In this document: positions 1 through 8,127 of the stretch, piece after piece
Position numbering within the stretch: position 1 is the stretch's first letter
Layout of the letters: every line of letters starts with the position of its first letter
Origin: Bacteroidales bacterium
GTDB taxonomy: Bacteria > Bacteroidota > Bacteroidia > Bacteroidales > UBA3824
NCBI GenBank assembly: GCA_017960885.1
Contig: JAGCYI010000022.1
Coordinates: 1-54,090 of the forward strand
Direction: 5' to 3'
Length of the DNA stretch: 54,090 nt
The notes under the pieces: generated by a model
Told to the model about the DNA's origin: nothing
Databases searched by the model: none
The model's input: only the letters and a program-made list of their open reading frames with translations
Translations under genes and position numbers: made by a program

Positions 1-1025
1 AAATGATATATCTCAAAATCAGTACCTTGCGGCGAGAATTTTATGTTTTTGGCACTATAATCTGCATTGGGGTCGGATGTAGAAAAATACTCGGTGGGTT
101 TGGTTTTGGGAGTGTTTTTGATAATTTCGTAATCGCCGTTGAGTATAGCAAGACCGTTTTGTGGAAGCGAATCAATAAGTTCAAACTTGGTGCGGCGAAC
201 GTTTTCGAGGATCTTGAAAGTGTCTAAATGCTGTTCGGCTACCGAAGTGAGGATGCCGATTGAGGGGTGCACAATGTCGCAAATTTCCTTGATGTCGTTG
301 ATTTGTTTTGCGCCCATTTCGCAGATAAACACCTGATGTGTAGGCTGTAAGTATTCGCGAATAGTGCGGACAACGCCCATTGTGGTGTTAAACGAACCCG
401 GAGTCATCAGCACGTTGTATTTTTCGCTGAGTATCTTTTCTAAGAAATGCTTGGTGGATGTTTTGCCGTAACTACCTGTTATGCCTACTATTATTAAATC
501 CTTATGCTCGGCGAGGATACGTTTGGCGTCGTTGATGTAGTGGTTGTTGATCTGTTTTTCAACGGGTTTGAGAATGATATTGGCGAGCATTATCACAAAA
601 TAACTAAACACAATGCAGCACAGCGCGGTGAGCATAGTAAAATAGGGGTCGAATGTGAGGGCAAACTCCAATCCGCTAAACGCCAAAATCAGTCCGAACG
701 ATGTAAAATACAATCGTTTAGCCCTTGATGTAAAGTTGAATTTTACCTTTGGCTTATATGTTTTGTTGTAATAAACATAGTAAAGTGTAATTAGCAAAAA
801 TGGAATCAAAAAGTAGACGAACCATTCGGGAAAAACCAGTCCCAACAACCCCACGCCGAGACTTGCATACTCAGCCATACGGATTTTTGAGTGGATATCG
901 TTTTTGAGATATTTCCAATAACGTTCGTTTCGATACGAGTTTTGTTGAAACTTATGAAGGTCTACTTTGAGTTTTAATGCGGCGTAAACTGCTATTAATA
1001 CGGATATTACAATTGTTGGTATCAT
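1..1025 (-). CDS. Membrane-anchored Mur ligase family protein (MurF-like), 3' part missing
   Basis: This reading frame starts with ATG at 1025-1023 and stays open to the left window edge, so only about 341 N-terminal residues are present. Residues 1-18, about 52-85 and about 105-152 are hydrophobic and should form membrane helices. A Mur-ligase ATP-binding loop, GITGSYGKTSTK, lies at about 181-192, followed by a MurF-like CEMGAKQINDI segment near 235-245. Mur ligases join an amino acid or dipeptide to a nucleotide-linked peptidoglycan precursor using ATP. A classical MurF is soluble and lacks the N-terminal membrane part, so this is a variant whose substrate may not be the usual one. It follows the alpha/beta hydrolase gene by 38 bases and is probably cotranscribed with it. 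The Mur-ligase fold is clear; the exact reaction is not. Confidence 0.8.
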   Translation of the reverse strand, partial: MIPTIVISVLIAVYAALKLKVDLHKFQQNSYRNERYWKYLKNDIHSKIRMAEYASLGVGLLGLVFPEWFVYFLIPFLLITLYYVYYNKTYKPKVKFNFTSRAKRLYFTSFGLILAFSGLEFALTFDPYFTMLTALCCIVFSYFVIMLANIILKPVEKQINNHYINDAKRILAEHKDLIIVGITGSYGKTSTKHFLEKILSEKYNVLMTPGSFNTTMGVVRTIREYLQPTHQVFICEMGAKQINDIKEICDIVHPSIGILTSVAEQHLDTFKILENVRRTKFELIDSLPQNGLAILNGDYEIIKNTPKTKPTEYFSTSDPNADYSAKNIKFSPQGTDFEIYH

Positions 1026-1063
1026 ATTCTGTCTTTTTGCAAATTTAAAAATCTAAAACTTTT

Positions 1064-1822
1064 TCACGCTCCCAAAAAATTATCCACGATGGTGAAATAA
1101 TACCCCGGATTTTCGAGGAAACTGTAATGCGAGCAGCCTTTGAACACCACCAAGCCGGCGTCGGGAATAAGTTTTTCCATTATTTTGGCGTCGCTTACGG
1201 GGGTGGCTGTGTCGTTTTCGCCCCAAATCAGAAGGGTGGATGCCTTGATGTTGGGCATCACGTGTTGAAGGTCTTCGTCAACCACCTTTTTGAGAATCTC
1301 CTTCATCATACCGCTCGCGTTTTTGTAATCCTCAGAGGCAAGCGAGTTGGCAAACGGACGGACGAGTTTTTCGGTGGCGCTCTCGCCGATTATTTTTGTC
1401 GACAACTTCTTCATTTTTGAGAAGATACGGCTGACGGATATTTTAGTGTTCTGCGGTTTTACGCCTGCCGCGTCGGTGAGGATGATTTTTTTTACATAGT
1501 CGTTGCGCGACGAGAGGAGAATCGACACGCGTCCACCAAACGAGTGACCAATAAGCACAGGGTTTTTAAGTCCGAGAGACTCAATAAGTTGCTCGGTGCA
1601 TTGGGTGTATTCTTCCACGCCCCAAACCGACTTTGGCTCGTCGCTCTTGCCAAAACCCGGAAAGTCGATCGACGTTACCCTGTATTTTTGTTCCAACTGC
1701 GATTGGAGGGTTTTCCAAATCTCCAACGAACAACCCCATCCGTGGAGCAAAAGCACATCCAGCCCCTCGCCTGTGGTCTTGTAGTTAACTTTTATATCGT
1801 TTATAGTTACAAAATTTTCCAT
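1064..1822 (-). CDS. Alpha/beta hydrolase
   Basis: The 252-residue protein has the full alpha/beta-hydrolase pattern: an oxyanion-hole HGWG at 27-30, a nucleophile elbow GHSFGG at 92-97 with Ser94, an acid residue in GEND (Asp204) and the catalytic His in GCSHYS (His232). No signal peptide is seen, so it should be cytoplasmic. The family covers esterases, lipases, C-C hydrolases and dehalogenases, and the sequence does not tell which substrate is used. The ATG at 1822 sits behind a strong Bacteroidetes promoter (1845-1876). The gene is first in a pair with the membrane Mur ligase, which hints at a role in cell-wall precursor chemistry, but that is inference. Confidence 0.88.
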   Translation of the reverse strand: MENFVTINDIKVNYKTTGEGLDVLLLHGWGCSLEIWKTLQSQLEQKYRVTSIDFPGFGKSDEPKSVWGVEEYTQCTEQLIESLGLKNPVLIGHSFGGRVSILLSSRNDYVKKIILTDAAGVKPQNTKISVSRIFSKMKKLSTKIIGESATEKLVRPFANSLASEDYKNASGMMKEILKKVVDEDLQHVMPNIKASTLLIWGENDTATPVSDAKIMEKLIPDAGLVVFKGCSHYSFLENPGYYFTIVDNFLGA

Positions 1823-1844
1823 TGCGGTACGTTTTTTTATTCTG

Positions 1845-1876
1845 CAAAGGTATTAAAATATTTTGTAACACTCAAA
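1845..1876 (-). promoter_or_regulatory. Bacteroidetes-type promoter for the hydrolase/Mur ligase pair
   Basis: On the minus strand a TTTG box (1873-1876) is followed after 20 bases by TACCTTTG (1845-1852), which matches the Bacteroidetes -33/-7 consensus. Transcription would start about 15 bases before the ATG at 1822. Confidence 0.7.
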
Positions 1877-1894
1877 AATCTAAGGGGTGGAGTT

Positions 1895-1923
1895 TTTGGA
1901 AAAGGAACATATCACTATCTTTG
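1895..1923 (+). promoter_or_regulatory. Promoter for the orphan membrane protein
   Basis: TTTG at 1895-1898 is followed after 17 bases by TATCTTTG at 1916-1923. The -7 box is canonical and the spacer is slightly short. It faces away from the divergent promoter at 1845-1876. Confidence 0.6.
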
Positions 1924-1957
1924 CGGAGAGAAAGTTTTATTTAATGGAATAAGTAAG

Positions 1958-2911
1958 ATGAAAAAACTGATTAAGTTTTTGTTGATTTACTTTTTAATAA
2001 TGTTCGTATACTATGTTTTTGTATACGATATAAGATGTAACGACTTAAGTGTTATTTCAATACGAATTTATAATATTGTAGAAAGGTGTGCAACATTTTT
2101 CCCAATAGTTATGATTATTCTTTACTTTCGTAAAGAGTCTTGGTTTGTTATACTATGTGATATACTTTTTTTTATGTTTGTCCATTTGGTCATCTGTGTG
2201 ATCGTGGAAAAGAAAATCGACTCTAACTTAACCGAAGAACGACCTTCGATGGTAATTCCAACCGTAATTATAAAGAAACAAGATTTTACATCCCATCATT
2301 TCAAGTCACAAAAAGTATGGCTCAAAGGAACAGGTAGTATTTATAATAACACATACGAGATGATTTGTGGATCTTTGGGAAGGGTAGGTAGTGCGGTATA
2401 TATGCGATTTAGCGTGGAATGTTCTCTTGGTGATACGCTTATCTACCTCTTAGCAACAGACACCAATAGGAAACGTATCTATGATTTCGCGTTTTATGAG
2501 GGTGAGGATTTTTATACTTACCACGATTATTCGCTTCGAAAGCCTGATTTGGTGTATTACAAAGCGGGTTTTAATGTGCTCTATAATGCAGTTTGCGATA
2601 CATCAACCATTGCCGACAGCACGGTGTTGCTTTCTTTTAAAGATGTTGTAGGCAAAGACCAAATTGTGAAATACAGCATCAAAGGTTATCCCACAATCCC
2701 CGACACCTTCCTTATTTATCGAAATGTCAACGAAAAATTAGACACCAAATGGCACGTCTGCGCCCCGGAAATCAACACACCCGAAAACCGCGCCAAAATC
2801 TCCGACTATGGATATATCTTCCATTACGACATCTGCTCCAAACAAGAAATCGAATTCCAATGCCCCCAAATCAAAAACTATGTAGAGAAATATAAGGAGA
2901 GGAATAAATAG
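1958..2911 (+). CDS. Hypothetical membrane protein with a C-terminal soluble domain
   Basis: I do not recognise this family. The frame is open from 1544, but its upstream part overlaps the minus-strand hydrolase, and the ATG at 1958 lies just after a -7 box at 1916-1923, so I start it there (317 residues). Residues 5-24, about 46-57 and about 62-84 are strongly hydrophobic. The remaining 230 residues are mixed and rich in aromatic residues and cysteine, probably one beta-rich domain outside the membrane. The first half of the gene is visibly richer in A and T than its neighbours. It stands alone, with no operon partner on its strand except the rubrerythrin gene, which has its own promoter. 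Confidence 0.6.
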   Translation: MKKLIKFLLIYFLIMFVYYVFVYDIRCNDLSVISIRIYNIVERCATFFPIVMIILYFRKESWFVILCDILFFMFVHLVICVIVEKKIDSNLTEERPSMVIPTVIIKKQDFTSHHFKSQKVWLKGTGSIYNNTYEMICGSLGRVGSAVYMRFSVECSLGDTLIYLLATDTNRKRIYDFAFYEGEDFYTYHDYSLRKPDLVYYKAGFNVLYNAVCDTSTIADSTVLLSFKDVVGKDQIVKYSIKGYPTIPDTFLIYRNVNEKLDTKWHVCAPEINTPENRAKISDYGYIFHYDICSKQEIEFQCPQIKNYVEKYKERNK

Positions 2912-2979
2912 ATTCTCTTGAATTAATTTTTTTTCTTTAATTTTTGTTCAAAATAAATATTTATCTCCCCAAAAATTCT

Positions 2980-2987
2980 TATATTTA
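2980..2987 (+). promoter_or_regulatory. -7 box of the rubrerythrin gene
   Basis: TATATTTA lies 45 bases before the rubrerythrin ATG. It differs from TAnnTTTG only in the last base, and the same TATATTTA variant occurs before other genes in this window. No clear -33 box is seen at the usual distance. Confidence 0.45.
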
Positions 2988-3032
2988 CCCCGATAAAAAT
3001 TTAAATACAAACAATCAAAAACAAAGACAATT

Positions 3033-3611
3033 ATGGCAAAAAAATGGATCTGCACAGTGTGCGGATATGTTCACGAAGGAGACGAGGCTCCTGAAAAATG
3101 CCCGAAATGCAAGGCTCCTGCCTCCAAGTTCAAAGAGTTGGAACAACCCGCTCCGTCGGGCAAGGACAAGAAGGGCGGTATTGATATCAAGTTCGTTACC
3201 GAGCATATTGTAGGCGTGGCTAAGGACGTTTCTCCCGAGATGAAGAAAGACCTTGAAACACATTTCAACGGCGAATGTGCCGAGGTGGGAATGTACCTTG
3301 CTATGGCTCGTCAGGCCGACCGCGAGGGTTATCCCGAAATTGCAGAGGCTTTTAAACGCTACGCTTTTGAAGAGGCCGACCACGCAAGCCGTTTTGCCGA
3401 ACTCTTGGGCGACGTGCTTTCCGACACCAAAACCAACGTTTACAACCGTATGATGGCGGAGGCTGGTGCTTGCGAAGATAAATACCGCATTGCATCTAAC
3501 GCCAAGAAAGAAAACCTCGACGCTATTCACGACACCGTTCACGAAATGGCTAAGGATGAGGCTCGTCACGGCAGCGGATTCAAAGGATTGTACGAAAGGT
3601 ATTTTATGTAA
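3033..3611 (+). CDS. Rubrerythrin with N-terminal rubredoxin domain (reverse rubrerythrin type)
   Basis: The 192-residue protein begins with a rubredoxin-like iron site, CTVC at 7-10 and CPKC at 23-26. It continues with a ferritin-like four-helix diiron domain from about residue 75, visible as [20 protein letters not shown] and KDEARHGSG with their paired Glu and ExxH ligands. In ordinary rubrerythrin the rubredoxin domain is C-terminal; here the order is reversed, as in the clostridial reverse rubrerythrins. Such proteins act in the cytoplasm as NADH-linked peroxidases that remove hydrogen peroxide in anaerobes. The gene is monocistronic, with its own -7 box and a strong terminator. A long antisense frame across it is a shadow. 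Confidence 0.92.
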   Translation: MAKKWICTVCGYVHEGDEAPEKCPKCKAPASKFKELEQPAPSGKDKKGGIDIKFVTEHIVGVAKDVSPEMKKDLETHFNGECAEVGMYLAMARQADREGYPEIAEAFKRYAFEEADHASRFAELLGDVLSDTKTNVYNRMMAEAGACEDKYRIASNAKKENLDAIHDTVHEMAKDEARHGSGFKGLYERYFM

Positions 3612-3628
3612 TAATCTACTAATAAAAA

Positions 3629-3660
3629 AAAGGGTGCGACAAAATGTCGCACCCTTTTTT
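3629..3660. terminator. Bidirectional rho-independent terminator
   Basis: A perfect 9-bp stem, GGGTGCGAC at 3632-3640 and GTCGCACCC at 3646-3654, has a 5-base loop and is flanked by A and T runs on either side. It can end transcription of the rubrerythrin gene from the left and of the esterase gene from the right. Confidence 0.9.
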
Positions 3661-3673
3661 ATTTGCTTAATTG

Positions 3674-5653
3674 CTACCACGCTTTGGTTGTTTGGAACGA
3701 ACTTGCTGGCAATCCTGCGCCGTTGTACAATGTGGCTTGGTCTACACAGTCGCTCCAAAGGTAGCGCACCGATGTGGGAGCGGCTACTTTTTCGGACGAA
3801 ACTTTTACCTTGCTGCCTTCGATAACGGCTGTGGCGGGGTAGTATTTGCCGTCCTTGCCTGCGATTTCAAAACCTTTGAGAGTTCCGCCCTTGGCGTTGA
3901 GGCCGTCGGCATAGTCGAAACTAACATATATAGTGTTTCCTTTGATTTCTTGGCTCTTGTAGAGAGGTCCGCTGCAAACAACATCCTTGCCGTAGATGTT
4001 TTTAAACGCCCAAAGAGCGAGACGGTTGCCCACGTCTACCTTGTTGGCGGGGTGGATGTTCTTGTTGTTGCCGATGTCGATGGTGGAAGCCATTCCTGAG
4101 TTTTTAACCGACAGCGAAATGCGCTGAACCTCACGGATTTCCTCAGAGTGTCCGTTTGTGCCGTAGTCGTAGGGAGCAATCTGAACATAGTAGAACGGGA
4201 AATCGCCCTGATTCCATTTTTCTCTCCACGCCTTGATCATCAGCGGGAAAGTGCGCGAATACTCCTCGGCGTGACCCACGTTTGCCTCGCCCTGATACCA
4301 TATTGCGCCTGCTATGCCGTAGGGTACAAACGGTGCTATCATAGCGTTGTAGAGGCAGGTGGGAGTCATTTCGCTCAAATCGGTGGGACTAATCGGACGT
4401 TGGAAAAACTCCATCGAGGCGATGTCAAACTTGTAGAGTTTGCCCTTTGAGAGTTCGGCAATGGGCAGATATTTCCACATTCCGGCGAGTGTAACGGCAG
4501 ATTTTTCGTTGCCCTTGGTGTAATATTTCAACTTTGAAACTTCGCCGTAGAGACCGCCGCCGCCTTGATTGTCGGTTACACGGATAGCGATAACGGCTTT
4601 GCCTGCTTTCACCTTGTCGGCTGGCACGGTGTATACGCGGTCGGCTTGGTAGTTGTTGTTGCGGCCTATGAGTTCGCCGTTGAAATATGTCTCGTCGCCG
4701 TCGTCGATAGGTCCGAGAGATATAACGAGTTCCTTGCCTGCCATTGCGGGAGTTATCTTGATGGTTTTTCTAAACCAAACAATTCCGTCGAAGGCACGCA
4801 CCTCGTTGAAACTTTCCCACAGTCCGGGAACTTTCATAGAGTGCCATTTGGTGTCGTTGAAGTCGGGTTTGGCAAGGTCGGCGTCGCCAAGGTCGGGACG
4901 GGGAAACATCGAAACGGTGGGTTTCTTGTTGAGCCATTCCACACGCTTGTCGATAATGGGCGAACTTACGGCTATGTCTTTGACAATCTGGCTATATTCG
5001 GGAACGTTTTTGATGTATTCTTGCGGAATCCAACTCTCTACGGGAGTGCCGCCCCACGATGTGTTGATAATGCCCACAGGCACACCAAGTTCCTCGTTGA
5101 GTTTGCGAGCAAAATAGTAGCAGGTGGCGCCAAATTGAGGAGTGTTTTGTGGCGAAGCAGCCTTCCAAACGCCTTCGCAGTCGCCTTCTTCCTTAAAACT
5201 TGTGTTGCGCTGCGCCATATAGATGCGGATGTCGTTGTTGGTGCTGTTGGCAATGTCCTCAGGACCGTTGAGAATCTGTCCGTAGAAACCGCCGTTCATA
5301 GGCATCTCCATATTGCTCTGTCCCGATGCTATCCACACCTCGCCAATCATCACGTTGTTGATGAATACGGTGTTTTTGCCGTTGATAATTAGGGCGTAAG
5401 GACCGCCGTAGCAAGGAGTGTTTACCTTCACCATCCATTTGCCGTCGGCTGAAGCTTCGGTAGATACGGTTTTGTTGTCCCAAGTGGTTGAAACAGTGAT
5501 TTTTTCGCCCGGGTCGGCAGTGCCCCACACAGGAGCGGAAGTTTTTTGCTGCAACACCATCCCGTCGGTAAAGAGCGATGGCATCTTAACGTTTGCCGTT
5601 GCGCTTGCAGCCAATGTGGCAACGGCGGCTAATGTCAATAAGGTCTTTTTCAT
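3674..5653 (-). CDS. Secreted sialate O-acetylesterase-like SGNH hydrolase
   Basis: The 659-residue protein starts with a cleavable signal peptide (1-20, ending ASATA) and so works in the periplasm or at the surface. The SGNH nucleophile block ASGQSNMEM is at 109-117 (Ser113), WYQGEAN at 452-458 is the family's third block, and the catalytic His is in NIHPANK (His534). Between about 265 and 375 lies an inserted beta-sandwich typical of the sialate O-acetylesterase family (DUF303/SASA). These enzymes remove O-acetyl groups from sialic acids or from plant xylan and pectin sugars; the sequence does not decide between them. The gene is single, with a TACCTTGC box at 5676-5683 and a shared terminator. 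A role in glycan harvesting fits the GH3 glycosidase found further along. Confidence 0.88.
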   Translation of the reverse strand: MKKTLLTLAAVATLAASATANVKMPSLFTDGMVLQQKTSAPVWGTADPGEKITVSTTWDNKTVSTEASADGKWMVKVNTPCYGGPYALIINGKNTVFINNVMIGEVWIASGQSNMEMPMNGGFYGQILNGPEDIANSTNNDIRIYMAQRNTSFKEEGDCEGVWKAASPQNTPQFGATCYYFARKLNEELGVPVGIINTSWGGTPVESWIPQEYIKNVPEYSQIVKDIAVSSPIIDKRVEWLNKKPTVSMFPRPDLGDADLAKPDFNDTKWHSMKVPGLWESFNEVRAFDGIVWFRKTIKITPAMAGKELVISLGPIDDGDETYFNGELIGRNNNYQADRVYTVPADKVKAGKAVIAIRVTDNQGGGGLYGEVSKLKYYTKGNEKSAVTLAGMWKYLPIAELSKGKLYKFDIASMEFFQRPISPTDLSEMTPTCLYNAMIAPFVPYGIAGAIWYQGEANVGHAEEYSRTFPLMIKAWREKWNQGDFPFYYVQIAPYDYGTNGHSEEIREVQRISLSVKNSGMASTIDIGNNKNIHPANKVDVGNRLALWAFKNIYGKDVVCSGPLYKSQEIKGNTIYVSFDYADGLNAKGGTLKGFEIAGKDGKYYPATAVIEGSKVKVSSEKVAAPTSVRYLWSDCVDQATLYNGAGLPASSFQTTKAW

Positions 5654-5675
5654 TGTATTAAATTTAAAATTAGGT

Positions 5676-5683
5676 GCAAGGTA
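5676..5683 (-). promoter_or_regulatory. -7 box of the esterase gene
   Basis: Read on the minus strand the box is TACCTTGC, close to the TAnnTTTG consensus and 22 bases before the ATG at 5653. It is back to back with the his promoter. Confidence 0.45.
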
Positions 5684-5711
5684 TAAATTTTTGTAAAAAA
5701 ATTATAATTCT

Positions 5712-5743
5712 CTTGCTTTTTTTAAAAAAAATATTCACCTTTG
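5712..5743 (+). promoter_or_regulatory. Promoter of the his operon
   Basis: CTTG at 5712-5715 is followed after 20 bases by CACCTTTG at 5736-5743. The -7 box lacks the first T of the consensus but keeps CCTTTGC, which is common in this phylum. Transcription would start near 5750, about 27 bases before the leader peptide. Confidence 0.55.
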
Positions 5744-5776
5744 CGGCCGTAATATTTGTGGTAAAAACAAACCAAG

Positions 5777-5836
5777 ATGAAATACACCGAGTGCCATACA
5801 ATCCATCACCACCACCATCATTATGGAGGCAGATAG
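5777..5836 (+). CDS. hisL: Histidine operon leader peptide
   Basis: A 19-codon frame encodes MKYTECHTIHHHHHHYGGR and stops at TAG. Seven of the 19 residues are histidine, six of them consecutive, and the frame sits between the his promoter and a terminator hairpin just before hisG. This is the classical layout of a ribosome-mediated attenuator: when charged histidine tRNA is scarce the ribosome stalls on the His codons, which span 5804-5821, and the downstream RNA refolds so that transcription continues. I name it by function; sequence similarity to the enterobacterial HisL is limited to the His run. Confidence 0.85.
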   Translation: MKYTECHTIHHHHHHYGGR

Positions 5837-5897
5837 TTGTGTGCGTACGACATCGGTTGTTTTTGTTTTGTAAAATATAAAGGTCGAACCGCACAAC
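5836..5897 (+). promoter_or_regulatory. Predicted antiterminator pairing of the his leader
   Basis: GTTGTG at 5836-5841 can pair with CACAAC at 5892-5897, and CGGTT at 5854-5858 can pair with AACCG at 5887-5891. The two helices are nested, with a bulge between them. They would consume the left arm of the terminator stem (5881-5890) and so prevent termination. The left strand begins at the leader stop codon, so a ribosome that completes the peptide would cover it while one stalled at the His codons would not. This pairing was found by eye and not by energy calculation. Confidence 0.5.
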
Positions 5898-5916
5898 AAG
5901 GGGTTCGGCCTTTTTT
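5881..5916 (+). terminator. Attenuator terminator hairpin before hisG
   Basis: A 10-bp stem with one G-U pair, AGGTCGAACC at 5881-5890 and GGTTCGGCCT at 5902-5911, is followed directly by a T run. It lies between the His leader peptide and hisG, so it acts as the attenuator of the his operon rather than as an end-of-gene terminator. Confidence 0.85.
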
Positions 5917-5947
5917 GTTATTGTTAACTAATAAAAAACACATAAAA

Positions 5948-6808
5948 ATGGAAAGATTAAAAATTGCAATTCAGAAATCGGGTCGTTTGAGCGACAAGTC
6001 TATCGACCTATTTGAAAAAGCCGGAATCAGCATTTCGAGCAACTCATCGCGTATTTTGTTTGCCTCGGCTGCCGACTTCCCCGTTGACATCCTCTACCTT
6101 CGCGACGACGACATTCCTCAGTGCGTGGCCGACGGTGTTGCCGACTGCGGTATCGTGGGCGAAAACGTTATTTGGGAAACTGGCAAGCAGGTAGAAACCA
6201 TCGAGAAACTTGGTTTTGGCAAGTGCCGCCTTTCGCTCGCTATTCCCCGCGACTCGCAGTACACAGGTCTCGATTGGTTTAATGGCAAAAAAATCGCCAC
6301 CACCTATCCCAATATCCTCAAAAAAGTGCTCAGCGAGAACGCCATCAAAGCCGACATTCACGTGATTTCGGGTTCGGTAGAAATCTGTCCTGTAATTGGT
6401 CTTGCCGACGCTATTTTCGACATCGTTTCCACCGGCAGCACATTGCTCAGCAACGGTCTTGTAGAAAAAGAACAGATGGTATTTTCTGAGGCTGTAATGA
6501 TTAAAAACGGAAACCTCAACGCCGAGAAAGAGGAGATTATCAAAAAACTTCTTTTCCGTATTCACGCTATCAAAGCCGCCAAGTCTAACAAATATATCCT
6601 CTTGAACGCTCCCAAGAAAAACTTAGACAAAATAATCTCGTTACTCCCCGGAATGAAAAGTCCTTCGGTAGTTCCGCTAGCCGACGGCGAATGGGTTTCG
6701 GTTCACAGCGTTGTCAAGGAGAATCAGTTTTGGGAGATTATCGACCAACTTCAAGCCGAGGGCGCACAAGGTATTTTAGTAGTTCCGATCGAAAAAATGA
6801 TACTATAA
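5948..6808 (+). CDS. hisG: ATP phosphoribosyltransferase, long form
   Basis: This enzyme joins ATP and PRPP in the first step of histidine synthesis, in the cytoplasm. The frame is open from 5837, but the upstream part runs through the attenuator hairpin, so I start at the ATG at 5948 (286 residues, MERLKIAIQKSGRL). The phosphate-binding region appears as DIVSTGSTLLSNGL near residues 158-171. The length and a C-terminal ACT-like segment after about residue 210 mark the long, hexameric form that is inhibited by histidine and does not need HisZ. It is the first structural gene after the His attenuator and is followed by hisD after 5 bases. Confidence 0.95.
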   Translation: MERLKIAIQKSGRLSDKSIDLFEKAGISISSNSSRILFASAADFPVDILYLRDDDIPQCVADGVADCGIVGENVIWETGKQVETIEKLGFGKCRLSLAIPRDSQYTGLDWFNGKKIATTYPNILKKVLSENAIKADIHVISGSVEICPVIGLADAIFDIVSTGSTLLSNGLVEKEQMVFSEAVMIKNGNLNAEKEEIIKKLLFRIHAIKAAKSNKYILLNAPKKNLDKIISLLPGMKSPSVVPLADGEWVSVHSVVKENQFWEIIDQLQAEGAQGILVVPIEKMIL

Positions 6809-6813
6809 CCGCT

Positions 6814-8091
6814 ATGTTTACGATAGAATATACAACCGATAAGGATTTCGAATTGCGTTCAAAACGTCCCGCCGCCAAAACCGACGACATTATTCCTGTG
6901 GTTCAGCAGGTTTTGGATTCGGTGCGCAACGGCGGCGACCGTGCTGTGCGCGAACTTACAATGAAATTCGACAACTCCTGTCCCGACAATCTTTTGGTAA
7001 CGGAGCAGGAACTCATTGAGGCTGAGCGCGAAGTGCCCGAAGACCTCAAACAGGCTATCCTCACCGCCAAGGCTAATATCGAAAAGTTTCACAAGAGCCA
7101 AATACCCACGCAGATACAGAAAGTGCCCACATCCGACGGCATTATCTGTTGGCAAAAGACCGTGGGCATCGAAAAGGTGGGAATCTACATCCCCGGCGGC
7201 AGCGCACCGTTGTTCTCTACTGTGCTGATGCTCGCTATTCCTGCCAATCTTGCAGGCTGCAAGGAGATTGTGCTCTGCTCGCCTCCCCGTAGCGGCGGAA
7301 ACATCAATTCGGTGGTGCTCTACTGCGCAAAACTTTTGGGCGTAACCAAGATTTTTAAAATCGGTGGCGCACAGGCTATCGCCGCAATGGCTTACGGCAC
7401 AGAGACAGTTCCCAAGGTGTCGAAGATTTTTGGTCCGGGCAACCGCTTTGTAACCGTTGCCAAGCAGTTGGTAAACTCGTCGGAAACCGCAATAGATATG
7501 CCCGCAGGTCCTTCGGAACTTGCCGTTGTAGCCGACAGCACCACCAACACCGTATATGCAGCAGCCGATTTGCTGTCGCAATGCGAGCACGGTGCCGATT
7601 CGCAGGTTGGACTCTTTGTGAGCGATGAGGCTAAGAAAAACGAGATAATAGCCGAGGCAGAACGTCAGTTGAAACTTCTTCCCCGCAAGGAGATTGCCGA
7701 AAAAGCATTCGCATTGAGTTTTGCCGTTGTGACAGATTCTAACGAGAAATCTATCCACCTCACCAACCTTTGGGCTCCCGAACACCTTATTATATCAACC
7801 GACAATGCCGAAGCCCTTGCCGAGCAGGTAACCAACGCAGGTAGCGTCTTCATAGGCAGTTACGCTTGCGAAAGTGCGGGCGACTATGCCTCAGGCACCA
7901 ACCACACCCTGCCCACCAACGGCGCAGCCAAGGCTTATTCGGGATTGAATATGGATTCGTTTACCAAAAAAATCACGTTCCAAACAATCTCCGAAAAAGG
8001 TATCAAAACCATCGGACACGCAATCGAAATCATGGCCGCCGCCGAACAATTACAGGCTCATAAAAACGCTGTAACTGTGCGATTGGGGTGA
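6814..8091 (+). CDS. hisD: Histidinol dehydrogenase
   Basis: HisD is a zinc enzyme that oxidises histidinol to histidine with two NAD, the last two steps of the pathway. The 425-residue length is normal. Signature segments are visible in order: IPGGSAPLFSTV, GPGNRFVTVAKQ, DMPAGPSELAVV, SQCEHGADSQ with zinc and substrate ligands, WAPEHL with the catalytic Glu-His pair, and NHTLPTNGAAK near the C-terminus. The frame is open further upstream to 6691, but that part lies inside hisG in another frame, so the ATG at 6814, 5 bases after the hisG stop, is the start. Confidence 0.96.
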   Translation: MFTIEYTTDKDFELRSKRPAAKTDDIIPVVQQVLDSVRNGGDRAVRELTMKFDNSCPDNLLVTEQELIEAEREVPEDLKQAILTAKANIEKFHKSQIPTQIQKVPTSDGIICWQKTVGIEKVGIYIPGGSAPLFSTVLMLAIPANLAGCKEIVLCSPPRSGGNINSVVLYCAKLLGVTKIFKIGGAQAIAAMAYGTETVPKVSKIFGPGNRFVTVAKQLVNSSETAIDMPAGPSELAVVADSTTNTVYAAADLLSQCEHGADSQVGLFVSDEAKKNEIIAEAERQLKLLPRKEIAEKAFALSFAVVTDSNEKSIHLTNLWAPEHLIISTDNAEALAEQVTNAGSVFIGSYACESAGDYASGTNHTLPTNGAAKAYSGLNMDSFTKKITFQTISEKGIKTIGHAIEIMAAAEQLQAHKNAVTVRLG

Positions 8092-8127
8092 AGAATTGAT
8101 TATTAACGTTCATTAATGTTATAAAAC

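Noticed and set aside
3015..3758. Open frame of 247 codons on the minus strand over the rubrerythrin gene
   Set aside because: It is antisense to a clearly recognised gene, crosses the terminator hairpin and has no family features.
4565..5392. Open frame of 275 codons on the plus strand
   Set aside because: Antisense to the esterase gene; no recognisable feature and no promoter.
6859..7785. Open frame of 308 codons on the minus strand
   Set aside because: Antisense to hisD, which is certain from its motifs.
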